From contig DAJPGA010000001.1 of the NCBI GenBank assembly GCA_025992895.1, positions 1 to 64,000 on the forward strand: 64,000 bases of DNA, written 5' to 3'. The notes below the pieces were generated by a model. The model made no database searches. It was not told where the DNA came from and saw only the letters and a list, made by a program, of their open reading frames with translations. Positions 35,042 to 43,243 of this stretch are shown piece after piece (the first letter of the stretch is position 1; each line of letters begins with the position of its first letter). This DNA comes from Veillonellaceae bacterium (lineage in GTDB: Bacteria; Bacillota; Negativicutes; Veillonellales; Dialisteraceae). A program made the translations under genes and the position numbers.

Positions 35042-35640
35042 AAAAACATAGTACTTTTACCGTTTTTTAGGTATGTGTACTATGTTTATGCATTTTATCA
35101 TCGTTTATCTCAATGAATCTCAATGGATATTTTCGGCTCGATGACTTTCACTCACTTATCAATTTATTTGATAGATAACTTAGAATCTAATGTATTCTCC
35201 TGATTTATAGCTTTTTCATGCATAAATCTCCAATTTCTAACAGGAGGACATCTTTTTATCATTATCTTTTGGCAGCCCTAAACAAAGAATAGTTTGTATA
35301 CGATATTTCTTGAAAAAATCGGCTCATTTCATGGTTTCTCTATAATTACCAATAGATTTATTTTATAAATGATTTTTCCGATTTTTCCTTATTTTGTTGC
35401 GAATGGCAGGCGATTCCTATCTTCCGCAGCTGATTTTCATCATTTTTCATCATGAATCGCTTCGGATATCGATGGATATCGTCCGATTTCATGCTTTCTT
35501 TCATTTTCGCCTCTGAGGGCGTCTCTAAAGCGCGTTTCGATTTCGTCGTCCTTCTTCCCACGCGAGAGCCGCAAACCACTCAGAGACCCCGAATTTTGCG
35601 TTTCTCGCGAAGTTTGAGTGGTGGCACGGATAATTTTATG
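35042..35640. other. Gene-free region upstream of module E
   Basis: AT-rich to about 35440, with GTACTATG near 35077 and GTATACGATAT near 35296. Then comes a GC-richer segment (35460-35640) with interleaved inverted repeats. I see no gene with a ribosome site. Confidence 0.45.
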
Positions 35641-35644
35641 CATC

Positions 35645-35673
35645 AAAAAAAGCCCCTCCAATTGGAGAGGCCT
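35645..35673 (-). terminator. Strong minus-strand terminator
   Basis: On the minus strand, GGCCTCTCC-aatt-GGAGGGGC followed by seven T. It is the second terminator downstream of the 283-aa gene, inside a mosaic repeat island. Confidence 0.75.
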
Positions 35674-36028
35674 TTGACCTTGCCCTGGAAGGGAAGGCCG
35701 GGATAGGATTACGAAAGGTTTCAAACAAATCAGAGCTGAGTTCCTCCCTTTATTCCTTGCGCAGCTGCCACCTTCGGGGGAAGTGGGCCGTATACCAGTT
35801 GAATCCACGTTAAGATCAGTAATGACTTCTATCATTATGCACGGGCCGAAAGGGGTGCAGTTTCTAAAAAAGGCTGGGCGAAAACAGCATTTTCTAAGAA
35901 GGCGAAGCATCATCGCCTATGGTTTTCAGATAACACAAGCCTATATTTATGTCAGATAATCCTCCAATGGAATATTCCAATAGAAAAAGGGCTGTGACAA
36001 AATGTTTGCACACTTTGTCACAGCTCCC
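35674..36028. repeat. Mosaic intergenic repeat island with terminal hairpin
   Basis: The blocks CCTTGCCCTGGAAGGGAAGG and GTGGGCCGTATACCAGTTG also occur, inverted, at 53480-53530 and 49870-49930. TTTATGTCAGATAATCC and CCAATAGAAAAAGGG resemble blocks at 12865 and 60347. It ends in the hairpin AGGGCTGTGACAAA.../...TTTGTCACAGCTCCC at 35988-36028, just after the 283-aa gene. Confidence 0.6.
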
Positions 36029-36037
36029 ATTTGTCTT

Positions 36038-36889
36038 TTATTTCGTTTCTTTTGCTTCTGTTTCTTTCCTGGCCGGTTCTTCCTTGGCGGTTTCTTCAGG
36101 CGCTTTTTCTTTTGCTTCGCTGGTGGCGATGCCTTTCTTTCTGGCAGCTTCCAATGTATCGGTTCTGGTGCCGTCTTTGAGTTCGACTTCTTCGCCGTGG
36201 AAGTCTTCGCCTGTCAGTTCGTCAGCGCGGCCGCCCATTTCGGTGCCCTTCTGACGGAGCTGCTTGATGCCTTCTTCGAAGTCCATTTCCGGATGTTCCT
36301 TGAAGTAGCCCTGTTCACGGAGTTTCTTTTCCATGCCTTTATAAGTAAAAGTGACGACTTCTTCCTGCGGGATGCGGATCTGGCCTGGCAGTTTCTTTTC
36401 GAATGCCTTCCAGAATTCTTCAGAGGCTTTCATGAGGACGCGGCCGACTTTCTGGGTGCTTCCGATATCGTAAAGGAGGGACCAGATCGGACGGTTGTCC
36501 ATTTTTGCGTATTCGTGGAATGTGTAGCGGTAGGTGACCGGCTTCATGAGCTGGTTCTTGAAGTGGTGCACGCCGTAGATTTCATCATAGGGAATGATGA
36601 TTTCCTTCTTATGGCCTACGCCGGTTTTCAGCATGTAGAGACCGTCGTCTTCCAGACGGTAAACGGTCTTGGTGAGGACGGTATCGAGCAGCCACCAGAG
36701 GATGGCAATCTGCATGCCGATATCGATGACAGGCACGCGGCCGTGGACGACGCCCCAGTATCCGGTCCAGCATACGTAGGCTGCCCAGAGGATGAATCCT
36801 AACGCTGCAGGAATCATATAGGGTTTGTAAAAATAGGAATGGTCGACGAAATCTTTCGGGGATCCAGTCTTGGTGATCTTATTTGCCAT
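36038..36889 (-). CDS. Uncharacterised membrane protein with PH-like segment
   Basis: 283 aa. Two membrane spans lie near residues 25-45 and 55-75. A segment follows (KTVYRLEDDGLYMLKTGVGHKKEIIIPYDEIYGVHHFKN) that resembles the start of bacterial PH-type domains, where a stretch of beta-strands follows the spans. The last 50 residues are low-complexity, rich in Glu, Lys and Ala, and probably disordered. The function is unknown. It is transcribed alone, with a hairpin repeat downstream. Confidence 0.7.
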   Translation of the reverse strand: MANKITKTGSPKDFVDHSYFYKPYMIPAALGFILWAAYVCWTGYWGVVHGRVPVIDIGMQIAILWWLLDTVLTKTVYRLEDDGLYMLKTGVGHKKEIIIPYDEIYGVHHFKNQLMKPVTYRYTFHEYAKMDNRPIWSLLYDIGSTQKVGRVLMKASEEFWKAFEKKLPGQIRIPQEEVVTFTYKGMEKKLREQGYFKEHPEMDFEEGIKQLRQKGTEMGGRADELTGEDFHGEEVELKDGTRTDTLEAARKKGIATSEAKEKAPEETAKEEPARKETEAKETK

Positions 36890-37005
36890 GCTTCATACTC
36901 CTTTTGAGCAGCAATAAAGGGAAATCAATGCATTGATTATACCACAACGGGCATCCGGAAAAGCGGGAATGCCCCTATGGTGTTCCATCTTATTTATCCA
37001 TTCCA

Positions 37006-37680
37006 TCATCCATTATACGTCCAGGAAAGGGGCGGGATGCCAAGAGCCCAGAGGCCTGCTCCGACGGCATAGACAACGATGCCGATGATGAAGAAGCGGA
37101 GTCCTACCATGAGGACGCCTTTCGTGATGACAAGGATATTATGGAAATTCGGATCCATGAAGGTGTAGGGATAGAGATGGCTCTTCCCGTGGAGGACGAT
37201 CGTCAGCCATGCCCTGAAGTAGACGAAGACGACATAGAGTGCAGGGTAGACCATCCATGTGATCGTGGTGTACCAGTGCATTTCGCGCTTGTCCACGAAG
37301 AGAATGTAGTCAATCATCATCAGGATCGGAATGATGTAATGGAATATGTAGTTGTAAAAGGAAAAGTGTTCGTAGCTGATATCGTTCAGCTTGTGGGTCC
37401 TTATGGCGCCCGGCCGCACGATGAGATGGTACATGAGCGACAGTGTCCCGAGGCTCGCTGCGACAGCGTAGCGGAAGTCGGCCGTATAGAGGACCGGCAT
37501 GTCCACTTTCATGAGCGTCGCGCCCAGCCAGAGTACGAACAGGGTAAATGTGGAAAATGTGTAGTACTGGATTCTTGACCAGAAAACAAAAGGCGTCAGG
37601 ACCTTATGCTTCATCAGGAGGATCAGCCCTATGATCAGAAGGACGAAGATCACCCAGCGGTAAATTAAAGCGACCGGCAT
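37006..37680 (-). CDS. Pr6Pr-family six-span membrane protein
   Basis: A 224-aa protein with six hydrophobic spans and conserved-looking polar motifs: EHFSFYNYIFHYIIPILMMI, WMVYPALYVVFVYFR and YPYTFMDPNFHN. These match the Pr6Pr (FAR-17a/AIG1-like) family of integral membrane proteins, whose eukaryotic relatives include lipid hydrolases. The bacterial role is not established. The start MPVALIYRW is chosen because GAGGT lies just upstream; the frame opens 18 codons earlier. Confidence 0.75.
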   Translation of the reverse strand: MPVALIYRWVIFVLLIIGLILLMKHKVLTPFVFWSRIQYYTFSTFTLFVLWLGATLMKVDMPVLYTADFRYAVAASLGTLSLMYHLIVRPGAIRTHKLNDISYEHFSFYNYIFHYIIPILMMIDYILFVDKREMHWYTTITWMVYPALYVVFVYFRAWLTIVLHGKSHLYPYTFMDPNFHNILVITKGVLMVGLRFFIIGIVVYAVGAGLWALGIPPLSWTYNG

Positions 37681-37739
37681 ATGCACCTCGAAGAAAAAGA
37701 CAAACGGGAATCTATCCCGGATAAGCATTCCCAAAATGC

Positions 37740-38000
37740 TTATTTCTTGTTTCTCTTTCCTCTTCTCGCCTGCTTGTGGCGGGCTTCAGCGCGGAGACGG
37801 CGGATCTCTTCCTTCTCACGGATCTTGTCTTCCTCTTCCTGTCTTCTTTTCTTCTTCTGCTGGTAGTTGTAAACATTCATTGCCAGGCAGATGAGGATCA
37901 TAGCGGCAATGGCGACGGTTCTCACGTTCACGCCATTAGCGATAATGTTCCAGACGGCGAAAGCGACAGCTACGCCAAATAAAAGTCCACGTGCTCTCAT
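37740..38000 (-). CDS. Small membrane protein with charged coiled-coil tail
   Basis: 86 aa. Two short hydrophobic spans (residues 5-25 and 28-43) are followed by a very basic and acidic helix (KKKRRQEEEDKIREKEEIRR) ending in Arg/Lys. GGAGAAATTACAAGA lies before the ATG. Family unknown. It lies 59 bp upstream of the Pr6Pr gene start, on the same strand, so the two may be co-transcribed. Confidence 0.65.
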   Translation of the reverse strand: MRARGLLFGVAVAFAVWNIIANGVNVRTVAIAAMILICLAMNVYNYQQKKKRRQEEEDKIREKEEIRRLRAEARHKQARRGKRNKK

Positions 38001-38280
38001 TCTTGTAATTTCTCCTTTGCGCGGGAAGGCCGCGTTGATTTTGTAAAAAACGTTAAAAGCATATCGCTCTTATTTTAATAGTTTTTGTTCATGATAGCAA
38101 TACAAATAAAAAATATATTCTATATGTTCATGAAAAAGATCTCCGCCCGATTTTAAAGAAAAAGGCGTTTTTAAGCCGGCATTTTTTTGAATGAGTAATC
38201 AGTAATCAGTCGTTTCTTTCCCGTCCGCGAGCGAGAGGGGCTTTTTCAAGCGAAATTGAGCGAAATATCATCCGGGCAAT

Positions 38281-38318
38281 AAAAAAGATGCCTGAGCCCG
38301 ATGGCCCAGACATCTTTC
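38281..38318 (-). terminator. Terminator of the feo operon
   Basis: On the minus strand, AAAGATG-t-CTGGGCC-atcg-GGCTCAG-g-CATCTTT followed by TTTATT. It lies about 20 bp after the Cys-rich gene. Confidence 0.88.
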
Positions 38319-38338
38319 ATGATTGGAAATTTCCTTAC

Positions 38339-38515
38339 TCAGGAGTTCTTGATGCCCCCATGCAGTTCCATTTTGCGTGCTTTGCAGGCCGGACATTCTC
38401 CGTCCCCGCCTCCGCAGCAGCTTCCTCCGCCGAATGTCACCTTGTAAATATGGCGGCATGCCATGACGAAGAGGATGGCGATGGCAGCAATGACTAAGTA
38501 AACGCCAATGCTCAA
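38339..38515 (-). CDS. FeoB-associated Cys-rich membrane protein
   Basis: 58 aa, one membrane span (IGVYLVIAAIAILFVMACRH) followed by a cytosolic Cys-rich segment GGGSCCGGGDGECPACKAR that could bind iron. It matches the FeoB-associated Cys-rich family in size, layout and position right after feoB. I chose the TTG at 38515 because AAAGGG lies 8 nt upstream; a GTG nearer the ribosome site is an alternative. Last gene of the feo operon. Confidence 0.8.
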   Translation of the reverse strand: MSIGVYLVIAAIAILFVMACRHIYKVTFGGGSCCGGGDGECPACKARKMELHGGIKNS

Positions 38516-38544
38516 TGAAATCACCCTTTCTGAAATAATGGTGC

Positions 38545-40689
38545 TTACGCCTTCGCGCCGGCTCCTTCCAGAATTTCTTCCTTCTTCTTGGGAGCAGGAC
38601 GGACGATCATCCAGAGAGCTGCCAGGCTGACGACGATGGCCAGGACCTGTGCAATGCCGAAGGATGCGCCGTAGTAGAGCCAGCTTCCGATGTTGTAAGC
38701 GACGAATGCCATGCCGTATCCGAGCATGACCTGGAATCCGATGGCAAGAGCTGCCCATTTCTTGTTACCCATTTCACGGGCAATCGTAGCCATAGCTACG
38801 ACGCACGGCGGGTCGAACAGGTTCAGGATCATGAAGGAGAAAGCGGCAATCGGTGTAAACATGCCGGCAATGCCAGCCATGAGTTCCATATCTTCTGCAT
38901 CAGCAGCGACGCCGTTCAGGACAGCGAGGGTGCCGATAGCGTTTTCTTTTGCCATTTCAGCGGAAATGACAGCGACAGCGCCCTTCCAGTCGCCCAGGCC
39001 GACCGGTGCGAAGATCCAGGAAATAGCTCCGCCGAAGGCTGCGAGCATGGAGTCTTCAATATCGACCATTTCCAGGGACGCATTGAATGTGGAGAAGAAC
39101 CAAATGATGACGCAGGCTGCGAAAATGATGGTGCCTGCCTTGATGATGAAGCCTTTCGCTCTGTCCCACATATGACGGATAACACCCTTCATGGCCGGAA
39201 TATGGTATGCCGGAAGTTCCATGACAAACGGTGCCGGATCGCCGGCAAAGGCAGAGGTCTTCTTCAGAGCAATGCCCGCCAGAACGATGACGGCAATGCC
39301 CAGGAAGTACATGGCCGGAGCCATGAGTACCGAGTCCGGGAAGAAGGTGGATGTGATCATGGAAATGATGACAGCCTTCGCGGAGCACGGGATGAAGGTG
39401 CAGAGCATGATGGTCATGCGGCGGTCACGCTGATCTTCGATCGTACGTGTCGCCATGACAGCCGGCACGCCGCAGCCGCTTCCGACCAGGATCGGAATGA
39501 AGGACTTGCCGGACAGGCCGAATTTGCGGAAAATACGGTCCATGATGAATGCGACGCGCGCCATGTAACCGGAGTCTTCCAAGAGTGCCAGGAAGAAGAA
39601 AATAAGAACAATCTGCGGCACGAAGCCAAGGACGGTGCCGACGCCGCCGATGATGCCGTCGACGACAAGGCTTTCCAGCCAGTCAGGAGCAGCAATGGCT
39701 TCCATGAGGCTGGCAGCTGCACCATTCACATATTCACCGAAGAATACGTCATTCGTCCAGTCGGTGGCCCATGTGCCTATGGTTGTGACGGAAATGTAGT
39801 ACACAAACGTCATGATGGCGAAGAAAATCGGAAGAGCAAGGATACGGTTCGTGACAACGCGGTCGATCTTGTCGGAGACTGTCATTGCATGGCCGTCATG
39901 CTTCTTCGTCAGGACGCTGGAAATGATGCGTCCGATATAGGAGTAACGCTGGTTGATGATGATGGATTCGGAATCATCATCCATTTGATCTTCGCAGTCC
40001 TTGATATGTGTATCAAGGTGTGCGAGCATTTTCGGGTCGAGCTGCAGCGCATCGGTGGCATCATGATCTCTTTCAAATACCTTGATGGCATACCAGCGGA
40101 CGAATTCGCTGTCCACTTTATCATGGATGGATTCTTCAATATGCGCGATGGCGTGTTCCACGCTTCCAGTGAATACGGAAGGAAGGCGGTGCTTCTTGCC
40201 GCTCTTGGCAGCCTCGATGGCTCTTTCAGCAGCTTCCTTGCAGCCCTTGCCCTGCAGTGCGGAGATTTCCACGACTTCGCATCCCAGTTCCTCGCCCATC
40301 TTCTTGATATCGATCTTGTCCCCGCTCTTCTTGACGAGGTCCATCATGTTGACTGCCATGACGACCGGCAGTCCGATTTCAATCAGCTGTGTGGAGAGGT
40401 ACAGGTTTCTTTCCAGATTCGTACCATCGATGATATTCAGAATCACGTCAGGCTGCTCGTTGACCAGGTAATTTCTTGCTACCTTTTCTTCCAGTGTATA
40501 CGGGGACAAAGAATAAATCCCCGGAAGATCCTGGATAATGACATCCTTGTGTCCTTTGAGGATGCCGTCCTTCTTTTCTACGGTGACGCCGGCCCAGTTT
40601 CCCACATACTGGTTGCTGCCGGTCAGTTCATTGAACAGTGTCGTCTTGCCGCAGTTCGGATTGCCCGCAAGGGCGATTCTGATTGACAT
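38545..40689 (-). CDS. feoB: Ferrous iron transporter FeoB
   Basis: 714 aa. An N-terminal G domain (GNPNCGKT 9-16, DLPG 54-57, NMMD 114-117) is followed by a helical GDI region and about ten membrane spans with the two Gate motifs (LVGSGCGVPAVMATRTIE and, later, FDPPCVVAMATIAREMG). FeoB imports Fe2+ with GTP hydrolysis. It lies between two feoA-type genes upstream and the Cys-rich gene downstream, all on the minus strand. Confidence 0.96.
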   Translation of the reverse strand: MSIRIALAGNPNCGKTTLFNELTGSNQYVGNWAGVTVEKKDGILKGHKDVIIQDLPGIYSLSPYTLEEKVARNYLVNEQPDVILNIIDGTNLERNLYLSTQLIEIGLPVVMAVNMMDLVKKSGDKIDIKKMGEELGCEVVEISALQGKGCKEAAERAIEAAKSGKKHRLPSVFTGSVEHAIAHIEESIHDKVDSEFVRWYAIKVFERDHDATDALQLDPKMLAHLDTHIKDCEDQMDDDSESIIINQRYSYIGRIISSVLTKKHDGHAMTVSDKIDRVVTNRILALPIFFAIMTFVYYISVTTIGTWATDWTNDVFFGEYVNGAAASLMEAIAAPDWLESLVVDGIIGGVGTVLGFVPQIVLIFFFLALLEDSGYMARVAFIMDRIFRKFGLSGKSFIPILVGSGCGVPAVMATRTIEDQRDRRMTIMLCTFIPCSAKAVIISMITSTFFPDSVLMAPAMYFLGIAVIVLAGIALKKTSAFAGDPAPFVMELPAYHIPAMKGVIRHMWDRAKGFIIKAGTIIFAACVIIWFFSTFNASLEMVDIEDSMLAAFGGAISWIFAPVGLGDWKGAVAVISAEMAKENAIGTLAVLNGVAADAEDMELMAGIAGMFTPIAAFSFMILNLFDPPCVVAMATIAREMGNKKWAALAIGFQVMLGYGMAFVAYNIGSWLYYGASFGIAQVLAIVVSLAALWMIVRPAPKKKEEILEGAGAKA

Positions 40690-40730
40690 TCTGACTCCTT
40701 TCCTACCTTAAGGAATAATATATAAGGAAA

Positions 40731-40955
40731 TTACTCTTCCACTTCAATGACTTCCGCTTCATTCTTGCGGATAGAAAGTTCGTAGCCACGGACGGTCAGT
40801 TCGATCGGATCGCCCAGTGGTGCTACCTTGCGGACAAAGACATCGACGCCCTTCGTGATGCCCATGTCCATGATGCGGCGGCGCGTCGGTCCGTTGCCGC
40901 CGATCCTCTTGACCTTGGCGGTCTCCCCGACTGCCACTTCCTTCAATGTTTTCAT
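40731..40955 (-). CDS. feoA: FeoA-type SH3-like protein, second
   Basis: 74 aa with the FeoA layout: KVKRIGGNGPTRRRIMDMGITKG followed by VRKVAPLGDPIELTVRGYELSIRKNEAEVIEVEE. FeoA is a small cytosolic SH3-like protein that supports FeoB. It starts 18 bp after the preceding FeoA-like gene and ends 41 bp before feoB. Confidence 0.9.
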   Translation of the reverse strand: MKTLKEVAVGETAKVKRIGGNGPTRRRIMDMGITKGVDVFVRKVAPLGDPIELTVRGYELSIRKNEAEVIEVEE

Positions 40956-40973
40956 AGCTGCTCCCTTCCTCCT

Positions 40974-41186
40974 TTAAAAGAAAATTCTCTGCGCCATGGA
41001 TTTGTCGAGAGCAATGCGGCTCCCTTTGACCTGCACAATCAGATTGCCTGCCATGTGGCTGACAATCAAAACTTCTGCGTCCATCACAAATCCGAGTTCA
41101 GCCAGATGCTGTCGGACGTCGTCTTTCCCTGAAATACGGCGTATCGTCACAGTCTCGCCTTCCTTGGCAAATATGAGAGGCATCAT
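40974..41186 (-). CDS. FeoA-type SH3-like protein, first
   Basis: 70 aa, first gene of the feo operon. It has the pattern EGETVTIRRISGKDDVRQHLAELGFVMDAEV...GNLIVQVKGSRIALDKSMAQRI, clearly FeoA-related but distinct from the second copy. Two FeoA proteins per operon are common in Firmicutes. It may act in FeoB complex assembly. Confidence 0.87.
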   Translation of the reverse strand: MMPLIFAKEGETVTIRRISGKDDVRQHLAELGFVMDAEVLIVSHMAGNLIVQVKGSRIALDKSMAQRIFF

Positions 41187-41265
41187 TTATATCACCTCGA
41201 TGCTTTCTTAAAAAGGAATTTCTTTCCGGCTCCGTGAAGGCGCCGGCCAATCACCCCATCGTTGA

Positions 41266-41280
41266 TTATGTCATAATCTT
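41266..41280. promoter_or_regulatory. Candidate Fur/DtxR-type operator before the feo operon
   Basis: A perfect 7-1-7 palindrome GATTATG-t-CATAATC, 80 bp before the first feoA. The 7-1-7 symmetry and AT-rich half-sites fit metalloregulators such as Fur, which would repress the operon when iron is plentiful. Confidence 0.5.
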
Positions 41281-41739
41281 AATGCACGTATTCAAAATTA
41301 GTCAATATCTCAAAATAATTTTTATTAGGTTGTCCTTTTCATTATTTTTCTGTATCCCGTTTATTGTTAAGGAAATTAGAAAATAAAGTAGGTTGAAACT
41401 TTAAATTTCATATCCAATATAATTAAATTCTTATTCACTTAATTTAATTTTTTCGATATTTATTCTTTTTATATCTATCTTCCTAAATATAGTGAGCACC
41501 CAAAAGTGCCCTGCCATTGGATAAATCCCGGAATTCCCGATATTTTCTGCCTTTCATGACAACGAATTCAGTTTGGAACACGCGTCCAAAATCCGCAATA
41601 AATGTTTAGGCATACCCACGCATTGTACGCTTGCATGCCATGAGAAAGTACACATATCCCACATGAGAAAAGGGCTTTTTGACTCCCTTTCTGCGGGGAG
41701 TTCCTGGTTTCTGATTCTGGAAACCGGGGATTTATGCAA
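41281..41739. other. Gene-free AT-rich region
   Basis: Upstream of the feo operon; very AT-rich to about 41500, then ordinary composition. I see no gene or further structure beyond the operator candidate. Confidence 0.5.
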
Positions 41740-41938
41740 TAGAAAAAAGGGCTGTGCCAAAATGATTACACATTTTGGCACGGCCCCTTTTGTGTGGGTA
41801 TATCCAATTAGAGAATTAGCTGATATAAGCGGATTGAGGGAGATGAAAACCATAAAACCGGACTTCGTCCGTGGAAATCAACCCTATCCACCGCGAAGCG
41901 GTCCCCCTTCCCCGTCTGGGAAGGCAAGCCTGGTGGTA
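41740..41938. repeat. Mosaic intergenic repeat with hairpin
   Basis: CAATAGAAAAAAGGGCTGTG leads into the hairpin AAAGGGCTGTGCCAAAATG...CATTTTGGCACGGCCCCTTT (41745-41790). Then come AAAACCATAAAACCGG, ATCAACCCTATCC and CCTTCCCCGTCTGGGAAGG, blocks also present at 49583-49675. It lies between the feo operon promoter region and the folA stop. Confidence 0.65.
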
Positions 41939-41968
41939 CCCTGATTCTGCTGCTTTATTAGGTCTATT

Positions 41969-42442
41969 TTATTTCCTGTGGTAGGTGATGAAGCGGTGCG
42001 GGATGTTTCCTTCGCCTTCTGTTTCTTCGGTGACGACCCAGTCTTCGGGACGGATCTCAGGGAAGAAGGCATCGCCGTCGAAGGGTTTCTCTACTTCTGT
42101 GATGTAGAGGGCGCCTGCGTACGGGAGGAGCGTCTTGTACATGTGCTCGCCGCCGATGACGAAGTTTTCTCCTTCGGGCAGGGAGTCCATGAGGGACTTC
42201 ACGTCGTGGAAGAGGAGGACGCCTTCGGGCGCTTTGTAGTCCTTATTTCCTGTGAGGACGTAGTGGACGCGGCCTGGAAGGACACCGGGGAGACTTTCGA
42301 AGGTCTTCCTTCCCATGATGATCGGATGGCCCATCGTCAGTTTCTTGAACCGCTTGAGGTCGTCGGAGAGGTGCCAGAGAAGGGCATTGTCCTTTCCGAT
42401 GGCGTTATTGGATGCTTTGGCAACGATGATGGAGAGGCTCAT
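41969..42442 (-). CDS. folA: Dihydrofolate reductase
   Basis: 157 aa, the usual DHFR length. It reduces dihydrofolate to tetrahydrofolate with NADPH. Visible are [28 protein letters not shown] (substrate and Met20-loop region with the active-site Asp), [15 protein letters not shown] (NADPH site) and [14 protein letters not shown]. It overlaps the thyA stop by 4 bp (ATGA), so the two are translationally coupled; this makes sense because ThyA produces dihydrofolate. Confidence 0.95.
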   Translation of the reverse strand: MSLSIIVAKASNNAIGKDNALLWHLSDDLKRFKKLTMGHPIIMGRKTFESLPGVLPGRVHYVLTGNKDYKAPEGVLLFHDVKSLMDSLPEGENFVIGGEHMYKTLLPYAGALYITEVEKPFDGDAFFPEIRPEDWVVTEETEGEGNIPHRFITYHRK

Positions 42443-43233
42443 ACGGACACCTCCATGGCAATCTTGTCGTGATGCTTGTAGTTTTCAAGGACGATGTCTT
42501 CCGGCTTGAAGTCGTAGAAGTTCTTGATGTCAGGATTCAGGACGAGCTTCGGTGCATCGTAAGCCTCGGGCAGGCGGGAAAGCTGGAGGAGAAGCTGTTC
42601 CTTATGGTTTTCGTAAATATGGGCGTTGTTGATGACGTGAGTGAAAAGGCCCGGGCGGAGTCCGCTCACCTGCGCAATCATGCAGACAAGCGCTGCGTAC
42701 TGTGCCATGTTGAAGGGCACGCCGAGTCCCATGTCGCCGCTTCTCTGCACGAGCATGCAGTTCAGGCGGCCGTCAGCGGAGACGTCCCACATGGTCAGGA
42801 AGGCGCAGGGATAGAGCGCCATGTCCGGCAGGTCCTGGACGTTCCAGAGGTCGACGACCATGCGGCGGCTCTGCGGATCCTTCTTCAGTGTTTCAAGGAG
42901 CGTGTCCACCTGATGGTACTTGCCCAGCTGGTAGCCGTATGCCTTTCCGATCGTGCCGTCTTCTCTCATCCATTCATCCCATACGTGGCAGTTCCAGTCC
43001 TGAAGGACACGGACGTCGTTCGACTGTTTCTGCCAGATCCAGAGGATTTCCTTCACGGATGTCTTGAATGCGACGAACTTGGTCGTCAGGATCGGGAATT
43101 CCTTTTCAAGGTCAAACTGCATGATCTGGTGGGGCAGCTTGTAGGCAGGCATGCCGGTGCGGTTGTCTCCAAGGGCTCCGTTTTCGAGGATATTCTTCAC
43201 TATGCCTAAGTACTCTTTATCTGCAAGGCTCAT
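42439..43233 (-). CDS. thyA: Thymidylate synthase
   Basis: 264 aa from [10 protein letters not shown], the same length as the E. coli enzyme; AAGGAG lies 6-7 nt upstream and supports this start over one seven codons earlier. It converts dUMP to dTMP with methylene-tetrahydrofolate. The catalytic Cys is in [31 protein letters not shown] is the folate and dUMP binding stretch. It lies between recQ (10 bp gap) and folA (4 bp overlap). Confidence 0.95.
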   Translation of the reverse strand: MSLADKEYLGIVKNILENGALGDNRTGMPAYKLPHQIMQFDLEKEFPILTTKFVAFKTSVKEILWIWQKQSNDVRVLQDWNCHVWDEWMREDGTIGKAYGYQLGKYHQVDTLLETLKKDPQSRRMVVDLWNVQDLPDMALYPCAFLTMWDVSADGRLNCMLVQRSGDMGLGVPFNMAQYAALVCMIAQVSGLRPGLFTHVINNAHIYENHKEQLLLQLSRLPEAYDAPKLVLNPDIKNFYDFKPEDIVLENYKHHDKIAMEVSV

Positions 43234-43243
43234 GTCTCTCTCC

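Noticed and set aside
35440..35913. 157-codon minus-strand frame upstream of module E
   Set aside because: It runs through a strong terminator and mosaic repeat blocks, has no ribosome site, and its product shows no family features.
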